DNA from: Bdellovibrionaceae bacterium UBA2466
Lineage (GTDB): Bacteria; Bdellovibrionota; FAC87; UBA2466
Assembly (NCBI GenBank): GCA_002342225.1
Contig: DDPO01000049.1
Coordinates: 13,781-22,033, forward strand
Length of the DNA: 8,253 nucleotides
Reading direction: 5' to 3'
A model generated the notes under the pieces. It ran no database searches. It saw only the letters and a list, made by a program, of their open reading frames with translations, and was not told the origin of the DNA. How positions within the stretch are numbered: position 1 is the stretch's first letter; the number at the start of each line of letters is the position of its first letter. The position numbers and the translations under genes are program-made. Shown here in pieces: positions 5,963-8,253 of the stretch.

Positions 5963-8253
5963 ATGAGCTTTAACAATTCATCGCAAACGGATCCCTCGCT
6001 CCAAGCGCGCGGTACGGGGACTTCTGGACAGCAACAGCCACTTGATGCATCCATTTACAACTTTATCTCTTTAATTAAGCGCCACAAATTAATTATTTTA
6101 CTTCCGGTCATAATCGCAGAGGGCTTGGCCCTCTATTCCTATTTTGTTCTAAAAACCTACACTGCAACATCCAAGTTGATCATACAAAAAGCTGAAAACA
6201 GCTCTTTGCAAGCCCTATCCCTTGATTTGGGTGCCACAAAGTCGCAAATGTTGAGTGGCCCCTTAAATAAAGACACCTATGTGGAAACGGTTCTACTTTA
6301 TCTCAATACTCGCGATTCTTTTGAAGAGATGGCTAAAACCCTTTTGGACTCGGAAACTGGAAAAACCACTTACAGAGAATTAAAAAAACTGAGTGCCCCA
6401 TCGAAAGGAGACTCAAAAGGATTCTGGGCTTTCTTTCAAAACACAGATAGAAGTAATCTTACTGATCCAGTAGCTGAATTTGCCCAAATGCTAAAAGTTG
6501 TGACCCGCTTTGATCGAGCTACAGTTCCTGGAATCATCGTCTCAATCACAACGGGTTCCCCGACACTCTCAATTCAAATAGCTAATCAATTATCCGAACA
6601 AACCCAAAATTTAATCACTCGAAGAGACCTCAAACAGTTAGAGGAAGGTAAAAATTATATCATCAGTAAAATGGATGAAATCACTGAATCTCTCAGCGAA
6701 GTTGAAAAAGAAATGCTGAACATTCGGCAACGTTCAGTGGGTTCAATTAACCAAACTGGAGCTGCTGAAAACATTTCTGGTCTTCAAAGCATTCGAAATG
6801 AGCTTGAGCAAAACAAGGTCAAGCTTGAACAAAATGAACGACTCATTCAATCCATTGTTGAGAATATGAAAAGTCAGAGGAAAGTATCAAAAAGCTCTTC
6901 AATGGACCCCTCTGCTCAAGCTATTATACGAAGACAGTTAGCAGCTCTAAGGGCGAGAAAACAGGGGCTACTTTCCGAGGGAATGTCAGAACAATCACCT
7001 CAAGTTTTATCGCTCCAAGAAGAAATAAGAAAAACTGAAAAACAACTACCTAAGAACAATTTAGAATCAAATGAAATCCCGTGGGACAGTTCGACAGCTT
7101 TTTTAGAAGACAATACTAATCCGGAATTACGTTTATCTGAATTAAGAAAAGAAAACTTTCTTCTAAACACACAAATCAAAGCAGCCAACAGACTCTTGCG
7201 TGCTGAGAAAGTATCAAAAGAAAACATTCCGGAAGCAGAGCAACGTTACTACGCCCTCAATAAAAGACTTGAAATGAAATATATACTTTTTGGAGATCTC
7301 TCTAAGCAGCTATTTAATCTCGACGTTAATCGAATTGCTATTCAAAATCGGGTTTTGACGATCGAAAAAGCTTCTACAAATACAATCACCAGAAAGCCAT
7401 CTCTATTTCCTACAATACCGATGGCATTTATTCTCGCATTCGTTTTTGGCGTTCTACTAGCGACCTTAATCGAAACCTACGACCCGATCATCGTGACATC
7501 CAATGATCTTCCCGGATTTAACTATGTTTCGTTAGGAAGTATTCCAAGGCTCAAAGAGGCCGAAACTTTTCTTAGGGGACAAAAAGAGTCTCTTTTGAAA
7601 TCGGTAATTTTCAGACACAAGCTCGATATTCCACAAACTATTCCTTTTAAACGTATTAGGGCAAGAATACAGCACTTAGAGAAAAAGCTCGGTCAAAAAC
7701 CCAAAGTATTCTCCACTCACAGCACTCACTCAGGTGACGGAAAAAGTTTCATCACAGCTAACATTGCAGCTTCTTTTGCTGCACAAAACCATAAAGTACT
7801 TTTAGTGGACTGTGACCTCAGAAAAAAAGCAATTTCTAGAGAATTTACATCGAAGAGCACCCACGGGTTATCTAATTTTTTAGAGGATCCCCAACTTCTC
7901 GACTACAAAAATCTCATTATTCCAAACCTTCAGCCCAATTTGGATCTGATGCCCTCGGGCCCCCCTAGTTTAAACTCAAGCGAACTCATCAATTCTGAGA
8001 AGTTCTTGAAGTTTCTTGCTTCTGCCAAGAGCCATTACGATTTTATTTTTTTAGATGATGCACCTTTTATGGCTCTTCCCGATTCGGAGTTTGTGGCAAG
8101 TCAATCTGATATTATTTTAATGATCGCGTCTTGCCATAAAACAAAAGTTCACGATCTTTCAACGATGCTGGAACATTTTTTACAATACGGTGAAAAGCCA
8201 ATTGGTTTGATTTTAAATCGATCGAGCGCAAAAAATCAGGTATATTATTACTA
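5963..8253 (+). CDS. wzc: Wzc-like polysaccharide co-polymerase fused to BY-kinase, 3' end beyond the window
   Basis: At least 763 codons are open to the right edge. Residues 1-40 are a polar cytoplasmic start, with a Wzz-type entry around IYNFISLIKRHK. Transmembrane helix 1 is about residues 43-65 and helix 2, with its Pro-rich lead (RKPSLFPTIP), about 480-503. The roughly 415 residues between them are periplasmic and contain long coiled-coil-like stretches (about 223-310 and 380-450). After LGSIPRL comes a bacterial tyrosine kinase domain: Walker A SGDGKS (590-595), Walker A' LLVDCDLR (613-620), and Walker B FIFLDDAPF ending at 702. The last codons read V-Y-Y-Y (760-763), matching the C-terminal tyrosine cluster these kinases autophosphorylate. 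The protein works in the inner membrane, controlling chain length and contacting the OPX exporter. The partial last codon TA- may be another Tyr or a stop. No strong ribosome site precedes the ATG; it was chosen as the first Met in frame and sits properly before helix 1. Divergent from the SLBB-wzy pair. Confidence 0.93.
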   Translation, partial: MSFNNSSQTDPSLQARGTGTSGQQQPLDASIYNFISLIKRHKLIILLPVIIAEGLALYSYFVLKTYTATSKLIIQKAENSSLQALSLDLGATKSQMLSGPLNKDTYVETVLLYLNTRDSFEEMAKTLLDSETGKTTYRELKKLSAPSKGDSKGFWAFFQNTDRSNLTDPVAEFAQMLKVVTRFDRATVPGIIVSITTGSPTLSIQIANQLSEQTQNLITRRDLKQLEEGKNYIISKMDEITESLSEVEKEMLNIRQRSVGSINQTGAAENISGLQSIRNELEQNKVKLEQNERLIQSIVENMKSQRKVSKSSSMDPSAQAIIRRQLAALRARKQGLLSEGMSEQSPQVLSLQEEIRKTEKQLPKNNLESNEIPWDSSTAFLEDNTNPELRLSELRKENFLLNTQIKAANRLLRAEKVSKENIPEAEQRYYALNKRLEMKYILFGDLSKQLFNLDVNRIAIQNRVLTIEKASTNTITRKPSLFPTIPMAFILAFVFGVLLATLIETYDPIIVTSNDLPGFNYVSLGSIPRLKEAETFLRGQKESLLKSVIFRHKLDIPQTIPFKRIRARIQHLEKKLGQKPKVFSTHSTHSGDGKSFITANIAASFAAQNHKVLLVDCDLRKKAISREFTSKSTHGLSNFLEDPQLLDYKNLIIPNLQPNLDLMPSGPPSLNSSELINSEKFLKFLASAKSHYDFIFLDDAPFMALPDSEFVASQSDIILMIASCHKTKVHDLSTMLEHFLQYGEKPIGLILNRSSAKNQVYYY

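Noticed and set aside
7000..7227. A 75-codon open frame on the minus strand
   Set aside because: It is antisense to the coiled-coil region of the wzc-like gene, which is continuous through this stretch.

Overview
The window is part of a cell-surface polysaccharide (O-antigen or exopolysaccharide) locus of a Gram-negative bacterium. The envelope assignment rests on a Wzc-type polysaccharide co-polymerase/tyrosine kinase, a periplasmic SLBB-domain export protein and a probable outer-membrane beta-barrel. Base composition is moderately AT-rich by eye, and many starts have weak Shine-Dalgarno sequences. The species cannot be named from the sequence; a deltaproteobacterial or Bdellovibrionota-like lineage is only a guess.

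Layout. Positions 1-1505 (minus) hold the first ~501 codons of a glutamine-dependent asparagine synthase (asnB-like), which runs off the left edge. A 47-bp divergent gap with a good sigma70-type promoter leads to rfbC (1553-2104, plus), dTDP-4-dehydrorhamnose 3,5-epimerase. Two exported proteins of unknown function follow on the same strand: a 211-aa one (2215-2850) and a 326-aa probable beta-barrel (2869-3849). The last one converges on, and overlaps by 20 bp, a Wzy-like polymerase gene (3830-5206, minus). Upstream of wzy, in the same direction, is a short single-SLBB export protein (5245-5796, start corrected to the second Met). Across a 166-bp divergent gap a wzc-like gene begins (5963, plus); it leaves the right edge inside what looks like its C-terminal tyrosine cluster.

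How it fits together (inference). RfbC makes a deoxysugar nucleotide precursor. The AsnB-like enzyme makes asparagine or amidates a sugar acid. The Wzy-like protein polymerises repeat units at the periplasmic face of the inner membrane, and the Wzc-like kinase controls polymerisation and export. The SLBB protein would link the system to an outer-membrane exit. That SLBB protein has neither the usual Poly_export (PES) domain nor a Wza-type full-length body, and a separate beta-barrel gene lies in the locus. The most interesting reading is therefore a split exporter: a small periplasmic OPX-like protein plus a dedicated porin. No glycosyltransferases, flippase, insertion sequences, tRNAs, rRNAs or CRISPR arrays are visible. 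No gene-free stretch exceeds 300 bp.
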